From CAYLMG01 sp964464635 (GTDB lineage: Bacteria > Planctomycetota > Phycisphaerae > Sedimentisphaerales > Anaerobacaceae): a stretch of DNA of 55,432 nt. Location: assembly GCA_964464635.1 (NCBI GenBank), contig CAYXGT010000005.1:1-55432 (forward strand), given 5' to 3'. The notes under the pieces were generated by a model. It did not search any database. It had not been told where the DNA came from and saw only the letters and a program-made list of their open reading frames with translations. Below, piece by piece: positions 9,013-19,100 of this stretch (the first letter of the stretch is position 1; each line of letters opens with the position of its first letter). The position numbers and the translations under genes were made by a program.

Positions 9013-9246
9013 CTACTTTTTCTGGTCTTTTTTGACCTTTTTGAAGTAATCTTTGCCGTATTTCTTCTGGAATCTTTCAATTCGGCCTGCGGTATCGACA
9101 AATTTTTGCTTGCCCGTATAGAAGGGATGGCAGACCGAGCATATTTCGGCGTGAATCTCTTTTGCCGTGCTATAGGTCTCAAAGCTGTTGCCGCAGCCGC
9201 AGTGCACAACTACCTTATTGTAGGGTGGATGTATGTCCTTTTTCAT
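9013..9246 (-). CDS. rpmE: 50S ribosomal protein L31
   Basis: This 77-residue protein is L31, a small large-subunit protein at the intersubunit bridge. It starts MKKDIHPPYN. The zinc-binding cysteines are present (CGCGNSF and CSVCHPFYTGKQK), so it is the C+ zinc-bearing paralogue. The lysine-rich C-terminal tail (KKVKKDQKK) is typical. A GGAG precedes the ATG at suitable spacing, and a good promoter lies about 30 bases upstream. A hairpin follows the stop. Confidence 0.97.
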   Translation of the reverse strand: MKKDIHPPYNKVVVHCGCGNSFETYSTAKEIHAEICSVCHPFYTGKQKFVDTAGRIERFQKKYGKDYFKKVKKDQKK

Positions 9247-9275
9247 AAATATGCTCCAAAAGTCTTAAACACAGC

Positions 9276-9303
9276 ATTATAATAATCTTATCATATATTT
9301 CAA
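9276..9303 (-). promoter_or_regulatory. Sigma70-type promoter for rpmE
   Basis: Read on the minus strand, TTGAAA (9303-9298) and a perfect TATAAT (9281-9276) are separated by 16 bases. The start of transcription would fall near 9269, about 20 bases upstream of the rpmE ATG, leaving just enough room for the GGAG Shine-Dalgarno. Confidence 0.62.
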
Positions 9304-9402
9304 TAAAAAATAAAACTTTTTTCCAGACAAAATCCGGCACAGGATATTCCGATTGTTTAGGTTTTGTCTTTATTATTGGACAAAAGGACAGGCGAGAAAC
9401 AA

Positions 9403-9422
9403 AAATATTGCCGGCAATATTT
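9403..9422. repeat. Perfect 20-bp palindrome, possible operator
   Basis: AAATATTGCC followed directly by its reverse complement GGCAATATTT forms a perfect dyad without spacer. It lies about 155 bases upstream of the isomerase gene and 155 bases upstream of the rpmE start. A dimeric DNA-binding protein could use it; no regulator gene is adjacent. Confidence 0.5.
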
Positions 9423-9576
9423 CCAAATCACGCTTAAAAGCTCAATTTTCAAGCCAAAACTGCCTGCTTCTATTGTTCAATCTTAAGCACAACAGGCTTT
9501 TATTCGATAGTTATTTTGTGGGAAACACCCTCAGATGAAAAGTAACTGAAAACCCAATCAGATAGGGGCAGGCGTA

Positions 9577-10395
9577 ATGAAAATCAGGTACGTTGTTTCT
9601 TCAATGGTATTCTGGTGGCGTGAAAATCACCTCTCCTTCGAGCAGGATTGTGAGTTTCTGAAGTCACTCGGTTTTGGCATAGAGCTGTGGCCTAATGCCG
9701 GCGGTATTAGCGAGTGCCGTTATGCAAGGCGTAACTGGAGCAGGCTTGCAAATGCCACCCAGGGTATGCTGGTCTCGATGCGCTCCCGGAGTGATGAGCC
9801 GACGTTGGAGCATTGGAAAGAACAGATAGAATGTGCAAAGCTGCTCGGTGCCAATATTATAACCGACCTGAAAAGTTTTGGTATTCTCGAAGACTCAGAG
9901 ATTGACGGCTGCGATTTTTCGGGAAAAATAGTTCAAATGGCTGACGAAAACAAGGTTAAGCTGTGCCTTGAAACCGGCAGCCTGAAGACCCTTAAGGAAG
10001 TAGGGAAAAAATTTGACTCCATCTCGTATTGTCTTGATGCTGGTTTTGCGTATTTGGACCAGGAATTTAGCTTCAGGCAGTATGTGGATGAGCTTGCCGG
10101 TCGCATCGCACATCTTCATCTGACGGATAATTACGGCCAAATCGATGACCATGAACCGCCCGGACTTCGTGGAGGGATACCTCGTGAGGATTGGAATTAT
10201 CTATTAGAGACTCTCAGCAGATATGACAATGAAATTATAGGCTCACTTGAGATGAACCCCTGTACGCCGGCGGTTATGATACGCCAGGCCTGCGAGTTTC
10301 TGTTTGACGAACTAAACTGGCCTGAAAAACCTAATAAACTCTCACAACTCAAGGCTTATACCAAAGCCCCTCTTAAAAGAAATAAATCCCGCTAA
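9577..10395 (+). CDS. Sugar phosphate isomerase/epimerase family protein
   Basis: This 272-residue protein has the xylose-isomerase-like TIM barrel (AP endonuclease 2 superfamily). Candidate metal ligands at the barrel ends are the Glu in KLCLETG, the Asp in YCLDAGF, the His pair in HLHLTDNYG and the Glu in GSLEMNPC. The pattern fits metal-dependent ketose/aldose isomerases or epimerases; the exact substrate cannot be named. A Gly-rich stretch (GGGGCAGG-like) serves as Shine-Dalgarno. It stands alone on its strand between rpmE and a lipoprotein gene on the opposite strand. Homologues in planctomycetes commonly sit in carbohydrate-use contexts. Confidence 0.85.
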   Translation: MKIRYVVSSMVFWWRENHLSFEQDCEFLKSLGFGIELWPNAGGISECRYARRNWSRLANATQGMLVSMRSRSDEPTLEHWKEQIECAKLLGANIITDLKSFGILEDSEIDGCDFSGKIVQMADENKVKLCLETGSLKTLKEVGKKFDSISYCLDAGFAYLDQEFSFRQYVDELAGRIAHLHLTDNYGQIDDHEPPGLRGGIPREDWNYLLETLSRYDNEIIGSLEMNPCTPAVMIRQACEFLFDELNWPEKPNKLSQLKAYTKAPLKRNKSR

Positions 10396-10460
10396 GGCTG
10401 TTGCCACATCAAAACAGCTCACGCCCTAAAAAGTGTCTGAAGCGGTAATTTAGCCTTTGT

Positions 10461-11291
10461 TTACGGCAGGGCGTTTGCAATGGCCTTTGAAAGCTTGTTC
10501 GTCAGGACAGGTGCAGCCTCTGCCAGCGTCAGATTCATTCTTTGCGCACTTGCGGTTGCCCTGTTGGCATGATAGAGAAAGTCCTCTTCGATTGTAACCT
10601 GCTGTGATTCTGATGAGCCTGCGGAGCTGTCGCCGCCCTCTGTGCCGCCGCCTTTGTTGAAGGCATCTGTGTGCGTCACCACGACATCATCGTGACTGCC
10701 GCGTGTGGTTGTAACTTTCTGGCCTTCGATTCTCTCGCCTATTACAACGTCAACCACCAGGTTTATATCACGAATCTTATTGCGGTTGGCTACAATATCA
10801 CCAAGCAGTGCGCCTGCAGCGGCTCCAATCACAGCGCCTTCTGTGGTATGACCGTCACCGACATTGTGACCGATAACGCCGCCTGTTACGCCGCCGGCAA
10901 CTCCTCCGACTACAACCGGACCGAGCTCTTTTTTGGCGCCCTCGCCGAAATAGCGGACGTCTGCATTAACTACAAACTGTGCCTCATCGATATTCCGTGT
11001 CAGTCTATAGCCGAGACACTCAATCTCATTGGCCACCGCATTGGAAATGTCGATATCGCTGCCGGAGCTGTTTCTTACTCTACAGTACACAACCATCTTG
11101 TCTGATGATACCGGCCGAATCCTCGGCTGAGGACTCATCCATTTCAAACCTGCCTGCAATTTTACCTTGTCGGGATCGGTAGCTCCAACAAGGCCCTCGT
11201 AGCCGCGGTCAACGGATTCGCAGCCTTGCAGAAATATCAGGGCGGCACAAATAGCCTGAATAGTTATTTTCAGATATCTGCTCTTATTCAT
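10461..11291 (-). CDS. TraT-like glycine-zipper lipoprotein
   Basis: This 276-residue secreted lipoprotein has a signal peptide ending in LIFLQGCES (lipobox Cys24). It resembles the complement-resistance/surface-exclusion protein TraT: RGYEGLVGA after the Cys, MVVYCRVRNSSGSDID, AQFVVNADVRYFG, a long Gly/Ala zipper (about residues 125-165) and a strand reading NLVVDVVIGERIEG. A Ser/Gly/Glu-rich low-complexity linker (about 208-230) and a helical tail follow. TraT forms oligomers in the outer membrane of enterobacteria. There are no conjugation genes here, so this is a chromosomal relative of unknown role. AAGGAG lies 7 bases before the ATG. Confidence 0.75.
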   Translation of the reverse strand: MNKSRYLKITIQAICAALIFLQGCESVDRGYEGLVGATDPDKVKLQAGLKWMSPQPRIRPVSSDKMVVYCRVRNSSGSDIDISNAVANEIECLGYRLTRNIDEAQFVVNADVRYFGEGAKKELGPVVVGGVAGGVTGGVIGHNVGDGHTTEGAVIGAAAGALLGDIVANRNKIRDINLVVDVVIGERIEGQKVTTTRGSHDDVVVTHTDAFNKGGGTEGGDSSAGSSESQQVTIEEDFLYHANRATASAQRMNLTLAEAAPVLTNKLSKAIANALP

Positions 11292-11444
11292 AAGCGCTCC
11301 TTACACTTAAAAGAAAAAAGTTTCAAAACTGGTTTTTGTATAATATCATAGTTGGAAGGCTTGTTAATACAAGAATTTTTTACAAAAAGTAAGCAGGGAC
11401 GGTTAATGCTTTTAAAACAGACAGCCGCACCAAAATGATGTTTA

Positions 11445-11669
11445 TTAATCTTTGTCGCGTTCGTTGCCTATCATATAGCCGGCTGCCGCCCCGACTCCTG
11501 CTCCAATCAGCGTCGCTTCGGTATCTCCACCGATGGCTTGTCCTGCAACACCCCCGACACCGGCACCAATCAAGGCCCCGGTCTGAGCATCGCTCTCACA
11601 GCCGCAAATCCAGAATGCACCAATAACTATGAAAATAGTTAATGAAATTGTTAATAATTTCCTGCTCAT
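11445..11669 (-). CDS. Small glycine-zipper lipoprotein
   Basis: This 74-residue protein has a signal peptide with lipobox IWICGCES followed by a Gly-zipper segment (ALIGAGVGGVAGQAIGG, then ATLIGAGVGAAAGYMIG). Such repeats insert in or pack against membranes, as in SlyB/OsmB-like proteins. I chose the ATG at 11669 because AAGGAG sits five bases upstream of it; the GTG at 11675 overlaps that Shine-Dalgarno. It is 150 bases upstream of the TraT-like gene on the same strand, and both carry the same kind of zipper. Confidence 0.8.
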   Translation of the reverse strand: MSRKLLTISLTIFIVIGAFWICGCESDAQTGALIGAGVGGVAGQAIGGDTEATLIGAGVGAAAGYMIGNERDKD

Positions 11670-11762
11670 ATACACTCCTTTCTTGCTTATTATAAGATTA
11701 GTTTGAGCAAAAATCTGTTACCTTTCAGAGACGCATAATCAAACCTTTATATCCTTTTACGC

Positions 11763-11791
11763 TTGTAATCGAAAACCGTGGCGGTTATATT
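11763..11791 (+). promoter_or_regulatory. Putative promoter for dapB
   Basis: TTGTAA (11763-11768) and TATATT (11786-11791) are spaced by 17 bases. Transcription would start near 11798, about 30 bases before the dapB ATG, which has GAGGAG as Shine-Dalgarno. Confidence 0.4.
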
Positions 11792-11828
11792 TTTATCGGC
11801 CTGTTGGCTTAATTTTGAGGAGTAAAAA

Positions 11829-12623
11829 ATGAAAACCAAGCTTGTAATTGTAGGTTGTGCCGGCCGAATGGGCAAACGTGTTACCGCTTTAGCCGTGGAA
11901 TCGGGAAGGTTCGAAATCATCGGTGCGATTGAGAAAAAAGGGCACTCCGATTTGGGAAAGGATGCCGGATTAGTGGCCTCAGCGGGTCAGTTGAATATCA
12001 ACATAAATTATACCTGGCCGCAAAATGCAGATGTGGTAATCGATTTTTCCCAGCCGGAGACTGCCGATAAAACTGTGAATTACTGCATTGATAATCAAAC
12101 AGCTTTAGTTCTTGGCACTACCGGATTAACTGCGGAGCAGCACAAAGGAATAAAAAAAGCCTCGGAGAAAATCCCTGTTATTTACGGGACCAATATGAGC
12201 ATAGGAATGAACGTTCTGTTTTCTCTTGTAGAATCCGCTGCTGTAATGCTTGGCTCTGATTATGATGTAGAAATAATTGAGCAGCATCACCGTTTCAAAA
12301 AAGACGCCCCCAGCGGCTCTGCCCTGACTCTTGCACAAAGAATATGCAGGGCCACTGACAGGGATATGGAGGCGTCTGTTGTTTACGGCAGAGAGGGCAG
12401 AGATGCTTTAAGAAAAGAGGGTCAAATAGGTATTCACGCCGTCCGGGCTGGTGATATCACGGGAATTCATTCGGTTATATTCAGCACGCATGGCGAGACT
12501 GTTATGCTGAATCATACCGCGCACAGCAGGGATGGATTTGCAAAAGGGGCCTTACGTGCCGCACAATGGCTTCTCGGTAAAAAACCGGCTTTGTATTCAA
12601 TGGCTGATGTTCTGGGTATTTAA
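11829..12623 (+). CDS. dapB: 4-hydroxy-tetrahydrodipicolinate reductase
   Basis: This is DapB (264 residues), which reduces hydroxy-tetrahydrodipicolinate with NAD(P)H in the diaminopimelate/lysine pathway and so feeds peptidoglycan synthesis. The nucleotide-binding motif GCAGRMG is at residues 9-15. VVIDFSQPE and VLGTTGL are typical. The catalytic histidine and lysine are in EQHHRFKKDAPSGSA (about H153 and K157). The C-terminal GEIGIHAVRAGD-like block reads GQIGIHAVRAGDITG. Length is normal. It is monocistronic with its own likely promoter. No other dap gene is in the window. Confidence 0.96.
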   Translation: MKTKLVIVGCAGRMGKRVTALAVESGRFEIIGAIEKKGHSDLGKDAGLVASAGQLNININYTWPQNADVVIDFSQPETADKTVNYCIDNQTALVLGTTGLTAEQHKGIKKASEKIPVIYGTNMSIGMNVLFSLVESAAVMLGSDYDVEIIEQHHRFKKDAPSGSALTLAQRICRATDRDMEASVVYGREGRDALRKEGQIGIHAVRAGDITGIHSVIFSTHGETVMLNHTAHSRDGFAKGALRAAQWLLGKKPALYSMADVLGI

Positions 12624-12803
12624 GTAGCAGACCTTTATCCTAAAGAAGATTGGTTACTTTTTTGCATGCTATTATAGGACGATTTGTATAATCCGCCTGT
12701 TGTAAAATCTCCTTTCAGCCTTAAACGTAAAAAACTCCTTTATAGAATCAAAAATCAAGCAAAATAGCCTGTCCGGAGACTGGTGAGGAACCGAGAATTT
12801 CGC

Positions 12804-12832
12804 TTGACAGAGCGTGTTTTCAATCATATAAT
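12804..12832 (+). promoter_or_regulatory. Full-consensus sigma70 promoter
   Basis: TTGACA (12804-12809) and TATAAT (12827-12832) are separated by exactly 17 bases, so both hexamers and the spacing are consensus. Transcription would start near 12839. The next downstream gene is the 2529-residue secreted protein at 13147, giving a leader of about 300 bases. A terminator-like hairpin lies only about 60-80 bases downstream. Confidence 0.8.
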
Positions 12833-12838
12833 TGTGTC

Positions 12839-12919
12839 GATTTGGTATCATAACTTTGCAGTCCGGGGATTGTGAGTTTACAATGGAATGGGGATACCAC
12901 AGTTTCTGTGGTTTTTTTT
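12839..12919 (+). ncRNA. Structured leader or small RNA with competing helices
   Basis: Starting at the predicted transcription start, TGGTATC (12843-12849) pairs perfectly with GATACCA (12893-12899) to close a domain of about 57 bases. Inside it, ATTGT (12869-12873) and ACAAT (12880-12884) can form a small hairpin. The 3' strand of the closing helix overlaps the 5' strand of the following terminator stem (12896-12902), so the two helices exclude each other. This is the layout of a riboswitch or attenuator. It could instead be an ~80-base small RNA with its own terminator. It matches no riboswitch class I can recall. Confidence 0.45.
12896..12919 (+). terminator. Intrinsic terminator/attenuator hairpin
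   Basis: ACCACAG (12896-12902), loop TTT, and CTGTGGT (12906-12912) form a 7-bp stem followed by an unbroken run of eight T (12912-12919). It lies inside the leader of the giant beta-helix gene rather than behind dapB's stop, which is 270 bases away and upstream of the promoter. Confidence 0.65.
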
Positions 12920-13146
12920 GAAGAAAAAAAGATTTTTTCTTGTTATGGAGGCGGGTTTTTTACGTCATATATTATATGTAAAAGCAACACTTTTTTAAGC
13001 ATTTTGGCCTCTGTGGTGCGTTTTTTTGACTGTTGTTTCTGTTTCGGCCCAAAAACCTATTTTTTAACTTTTTGCTCTGTAGTGACTTGCCGATATGATG
13101 TAAATACGCAGCGATATACAGAATGTCTCATTTATGGAGATGAATA

Positions 13147-16100
13147 ATGAAACGACCGGTTCTTCTTGGTGTGTTTATCATATTAACCTCGATTTCTTTT
13201 GCGGCAGCGGATACCTTTGAGGTTCCCTCTGACTTTCCTACGATTCAGCAGGCGATAAATGCCGCGTCGGACTACGATATCATAGTTGTGGACGACGACG
13301 TTTACACCGGTGTGAACAACGTTAATCTCGACTTTGAAAAGAAGAAGATAACGCTTCGCAGCAGGAACGGCGCTGAAGGTTGTGTTATAAATGGAGGATT
13401 AGCTGCCCGTGCTTTCATTTTCCAAAACGGTGAAGACTCCGAAACTGTCGTCGAGGGCTTTACAATCGTAGCCGGCCTGGCCGATTACGGTGGGGCAATT
13501 GAATGTCAGGGTTCCTCTCCGACAATAAAGAACTGCATGTTCGTCGATAATGTAGCTTACAACGAGGGTGGAGCTATAGACTGCTTTAATTCTTCTCCAC
13601 TTATCGAAAACTGCGTATTCAATACAAACATTGCCGGTGGTTTTGGAGGTGCAATTGAATGTTATCAGTCCTCTCCGACTGTTAAAAACTGTCTATTTAT
13701 TGGGGCTTATGCAGCCGTAAACGGCGGTGCTATTGATTGTTCTAGCAGCTCCAAACCCGTTATCAACAACTGCACTATATCTGACAATTCTAATGGCAGC
13801 GGTGTGGCGGGCGGCATAAGTTCCGGTGGTTCTTCGCAGCCGGTAATTACAAACTGCATTTTATGGAACAATACAGGCGACCTCTATGGTTGCAGCGCTA
13901 CGTTTTCCTGTATAGAAGACGGTGACGCTGGCCTTGGGAATATCAGCAGTAATCCTCTGTTCAGGGATGGGCCCGTTGATAGCGTGATGAGTGGTTATTA
14001 TCTCAGTAATACTGCAGCGGGACAATCGCAGAGCAGCCCCTGTATTGACAGGGGCGTCGGACCGGCAGTGCCTTTTGCAGAACCGAACAGTTATACAACG
14101 AGAACAGACAGCCTGCCCGATACAGGTATCGTGGATATGGGCTTTCATTATCCGGACAGCGGGCTTGTTGATGAGTATAGATTAATTACCTATGTCGTGG
14201 GCGGAAACGGCTCAATCCATCCTGATATACCGGCCCCCGGTTCCTTTTATCGAGAATTTACAGACATATCTCTTACAGCTACACCGGATGCAGGTTATAA
14301 GGTCAAGCAGTGGACCGGAGCAGACAACGTTCCTGCACCCAAGACTAATAACAATAATCTTACGATAGTTGAAGATACAAATGTTACGGTGGAATTCGAG
14401 TCCCTGGCGACCTATCAGCTTACGACTGCTGTTGATGCTGCAACGCCGTACGGCGCGATAGTACCGAGCAGCGGCCCGTATCAGGAGGATAGTGTTGTAA
14501 CGGTTACAGCAGTACCGGCGGAAGGCTATATAGTTGATAAGTGGAACGGTATGCCGCCGGTTCAGTACGACCCGAATCATTACACAGTGGTAATGGACTC
14601 CGATAAAACTGTGACAGTAAGGTTTATCTCGAAGTATATAATGTACGACCTCACGGTTGAGATTTTAGATGTCAACGGGCTTCCGGCACCGGGTCTGGGC
14701 ACGATAGAGCCCCGAAGGGGAGGGACATATCTAATTGGAACTGTTGTTGATGTTACCGCTATGCCCCTCGACTCAAATGAGTATGAAATCAAGCAATGGA
14801 CGGGAACTGATAATCCGGCTTCAACTGACAGCCACCAGACGGTAACGATGATATCAGATAAACATGTAACCGTTACGATAGGCAAGCGAATTAAATATTA
14901 CCTGACAGTTTCGGTTAAATCAGGTTATGATTACGGAACAACCGTTCCTTTCGGCGGCCCGTTCCCGTATGACGATGGGGAAATAGTAACAATAACAGCA
15001 GTACCTGATCCCGGTTACGAGCTGAGGGAGTGGAAAATCGTAGACAGTAATGGTCCTCGGATTGATTCCCCGGAGAATGGGGACGATTATAATGTGCTTA
15101 CCTTGATAATGTATTCGGACACGAATGCTGAGGCAGCATTCCAGAAAGGTTGCAGCGTTAACGACAGCGATACTCTACGATATACAACAATTCAGGAAGC
15201 TATCGATAAGGCCGGAGAGGGAGACTATGTAAGAGTTGGTGACGGTATCTGGTCTGGTGATGGTAATCGTGACCTGATAGTCCATGATGTTAACATCGAT
15301 ATCCTGAGCAGAAACGGAGCTAAAAATTGCATTATCGACTGTGGGGCCGACCCCAATCATCCCCATAGAGGCTTTGATTTCAACGAAATAACCGACCCGA
15401 ATTTGGTATTTACAATCACCGGCTTTACAATCAGAAATGGATTTGTGGAATACGGCGGCGGGATACATTTCTATGATGTAAATGCATCTATAACTCTTAA
15501 AAACTTCGTGCTTGAGGACAACACTGCTGATGAAAGCGGTGGCGGAATCTACTGTTTCGAGTCAGAACCTGTTATTTTGAATACGGAATTTTTTTACAAC
15601 ACATCGCTTGACACCGGCGGCGGCATCAGTTGCGATTCCAATTCTCATGCGGACTTGATTAATTGCCTGTTTGCATATAACCATTCAGAATATGAAGGCG
15701 GAGCAATCTACGTCAGCGGCTCCGACCCTAATATCCATTTGTGTACCGTGGCTTATAATACCAGTGACGAATATGGCGACGCCGGCTACGCCAGTGGTAT
15801 CTATGCCGACAGTGGTGACCCGAATATTTCAAACTGTATCGTCGGTCGAAATGACTACTCTGCGCAGATTCAGGGCTCTGTATGGGGCGACGAGTCTTAT
15901 AACGGCGATGACCTCTTCGGATGCCAGGCTGTATATTCCTGCATCGAGAATGGAGACGGCGGCGAGGGCAATATAAACGATGACCCTGTATTCGTTACAG
16001 GTTCCTTTGGTGAGTTTTACCTCGCCGAGGTCTATCAGTATGTTCGCGATATCTATGGCGGTTATGACGTTATAGACATGAGTTCCTGCATTGATGCCGG

Positions 16101-19100
16101 AGAAGGGGATTTCTATATAAATCTGCAGCTGCCTCCACCGGACGGCTACGAGCTGCCCAACTTAACAACAAGTGTTTTTAGTACGCCCGACGATGATTTT
16201 ACGGATATAGGTTATCACTATCCACTCTATACCAAAGGCAATTTCAAATATGAGATAACTATCGGTGCGGGTAACAATGGTATGGTGCAGTATTATGAGA
16301 TATTAGACAATTTTGGTTATGAAATTGGGCCACTGCTCGGTGAAGTCACATCGACCTCACAGGCGACAATTGAGATGGTACCATACACCAGAATCCGCCT
16401 GATAGCTGTACCCGACCCCGATTACATAGTTGAATACTGGCAACGAAACAGTATATACGATTACAGCTACTATAACTATCTGGATTTTTATGCGATGGGC
16501 GACGAATACTTTAAAGTGACATTTGAGCCCATCCATCCCAGAACCATCCACGTTCCCGGCAGCTTTCCCTATATCGGAATTCAGGATGCGATAGAATCTG
16601 CGAGGAATGGAGATACAATTGTAATTGCGCCTGGTACTTATCCCGGAAACAGTTTTGTTGTCGATAAGGCTATAGCAATCACAAGCATAGACCCTGAAGA
16701 CCCGAGTGTGGTAGCTGCCACGATTATTGATTGCAATTTGGGAGATTTGGGAGTAGGCGCGAGAGCCTTTACGCTTGTTGATGATAGGGGCCAGGGGCCT
16801 GCTTTACTGAATGGCTTTACTATTGTTAATGGAAGAAGTTCGTCAAGGGACGCATCGGATGGACAGGCGCCTGGTGATTCGGGCGGTACGAGCGGCAGTG
16901 TGGCAGGTGGGGCCTTAAGAATGTACGGTGACCACACTGTTAAAAATTGTGTGTTGCGAAACTGCTGGACAAGCTCAGGCGATGGCGGCAATGGTGCCGC
17001 AGGAGGAATAAGTGTTGCGGGGGTTCCTATTCCCGACGGCGGTTATGGCGGCGATAGCGGTAGTGCTAGCGGCGGAGCCATCTACATCAGGGGAGGAAGT
17101 CCACTTATACAAAACTGTTTGATTGAGGATTGTTACGTAAGCTCAGGCGATGGTGGAAATGGAGGCCAGGGAGCCGGTGCTACAGCACCACCGCCCGCAG
17201 ATCCCAGCCATCCCGGAGGCAGAGGCGGTGACGGTGGAATTGCCGGCCTTGACCAGGGAGCCCGGGGAGGTGGTATTTACTGCGAAGAAGGAAGCCCGAC
17301 GTTTGAAAATGTTATTGTTAGAAATTGTAGCGCGACGGGAGGCACCGGCGGCGACGGCGGCAACGGTGGCGCAAATGGAGGACCGGGATGGGGAATTACA
17401 ACTGGTGGTCGCGGCGGTGACGGTGGAATTCCTATGCCGGTCTTTGGAGGCGGCGTATGCTGCGAGCCATTAACCACACCAACCTTTATCAACTGCACAA
17501 TCGTTGATAATCTCGCACAGGGAGGCGGAGGCGGTAATGGTGGAAATGCCGGCGGTAACATCCAGAACTGGTGGAGAGGTGGCATCGGTGGTTTAACCGA
17601 GACTGCTGACTTGCTGAGTATAGTAGAAGAATACTATGAGTCTCCACCGCAGTATTTATATGGGCCGATGTCCGACGAATTCTATTTTGGATTGGATGAC
17701 TATTATGCCCCATATAATTTCAGCACTTTCGGCGGTGGTTTATTCTGCGGTTACGCGAGCAACTCGAGATTTTTCAACTGTGATATTAGCAACAATGTAA
17801 CTATTGGTGCCGTTAGCGGTTTTGGTGGTCAGAGTAGTAGTGATACTTACTACCCGCCGTACAAATATATGCAGATGCCCAGTTACGGCAGCGGGGCTTA
17901 TATAGGCAGAAACACGACAACCGTATTTTCGGATTGTAATGTACAGGGTAATCGTGCCGATTATCCCGGATACCCGGATACAGACCCCAATTATGAGCAT
18001 CTTGGTTATGGTGGTGGAGTCTGTATAAAAACAGGCCGGTTCGAAGCGGGGACGGCCTATGGCATTGCACGCTTTAACAATTGTCAAATAACAGGTAACA
18101 CATCTCCGATTGGCGGAGGTTTTTATGCTACCGGCTTAACAAATTTCGACATCACTGACTCTAACTTTTTTGATAATCTGTCTTACGCCGGTGCCGGTAT
18201 TTTCATGGTGAATAATATCAATGCGCATATAGCACGGTGTAATTTTGTTAATAACCGGGCGGATAATAGTGTATATCCTGAAAATCCGGACCCCAATATA
18301 ATAGAGGCAAGCATACCGGGTGCCGGTGGGGGACTTTTCCTGTTCACCACAGATGTGCTCGTTGAGGACTGTTGGATTATCAATAACAATGCTACCGGCT
18401 TGGGCGGTGGTGCGTATTTGGGCGGTCTTCCAAGCAGTTTATCAGCATATGATGTGAAACCGAGGCTTAACAATTGCCTGATAACCAATAATATAACGAA
18501 CTTTAATGGCGGCGGCGTTTGCTGCAGTTGGGGTGCAGAATCAACAATTACTAACTGCACGTTTACGGACAATACAGCTACTGTCTCAGGCGGCGGCATC
18601 TACTGCTCGTATGACAGCACCACAACGCTGAAGAACAGCATTGTCTGGAATAATAGCTCAGCCAGCGGCGACGAAATGGCACTGAATGATAACAATCCTT
18701 ATAATCCGGCGAAAACATTTCTGAATGTATCCTATTCAGATGTCCGTAATGGCCAGTCAGGTGCATTTGTTGGGACAGATAGTGTATTGAATTGGGGCGG
18801 CGGCAACATAGCGAATAACCCGATGTTTGTAACTGGTGACCTTGGCAATCGTTATCTTAGCCAGGTTAGCGCGGAACAACCGGCTAACAGCCCCTGTGTA
18901 GATGCCGGAAGTACCCTGGCAAAATATTTAGGATTACATGCATACACTACAAGTACCGAAAATTCGCCGGATAAAAACATGGCTGATATGGGCTACCACT
19001 ATCAAACATACGTTACCATACCCGGGGATTTTGACCACGATGGTGATGTGGATTTGGATGACCTTAGTATTCTTTTATCATACTGGCTGGAACAAAATTG

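Larger units (their letters stand above)
9247..9576. other. Divergent intergenic region with rpmE promoter and palindrome
   Basis: This 330-base AT-rich gap separates rpmE (-) from the sugar isomerase (+). It holds the rpmE promoter, a perfect 20-bp palindrome at 9403-9422, and a looser inverted repeat (AGACAAAA near 9324 with TTTTGTCT near 9363). No coding sequence is supported. Confidence 0.6.
12624..13146 (+). other. Long regulatory intergenic region ahead of the giant gene
   Basis: These 523 bases between dapB and the 2529-residue gene contain the consensus promoter, the competing helices and the attenuator-like hairpin listed separately. Beyond these is a second, A/T-only inverted repeat (12921-12929 with 12933-12941), then about 200 bases of T-rich leader. 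A GGAGA Shine-Dalgarno precedes the ATG at 13147. An open frame from 12872 (91 codons) runs through it, but its composition (many Phe and Cys) is not protein-like. Confidence 0.6.

Noticed and set aside
12872..13147. 91-codon frame upstream of the giant gene
   Set aside because: It runs through the terminator-like hairpin and T-rich leader. Its translation is Phe/Cys-rich and not protein-like.
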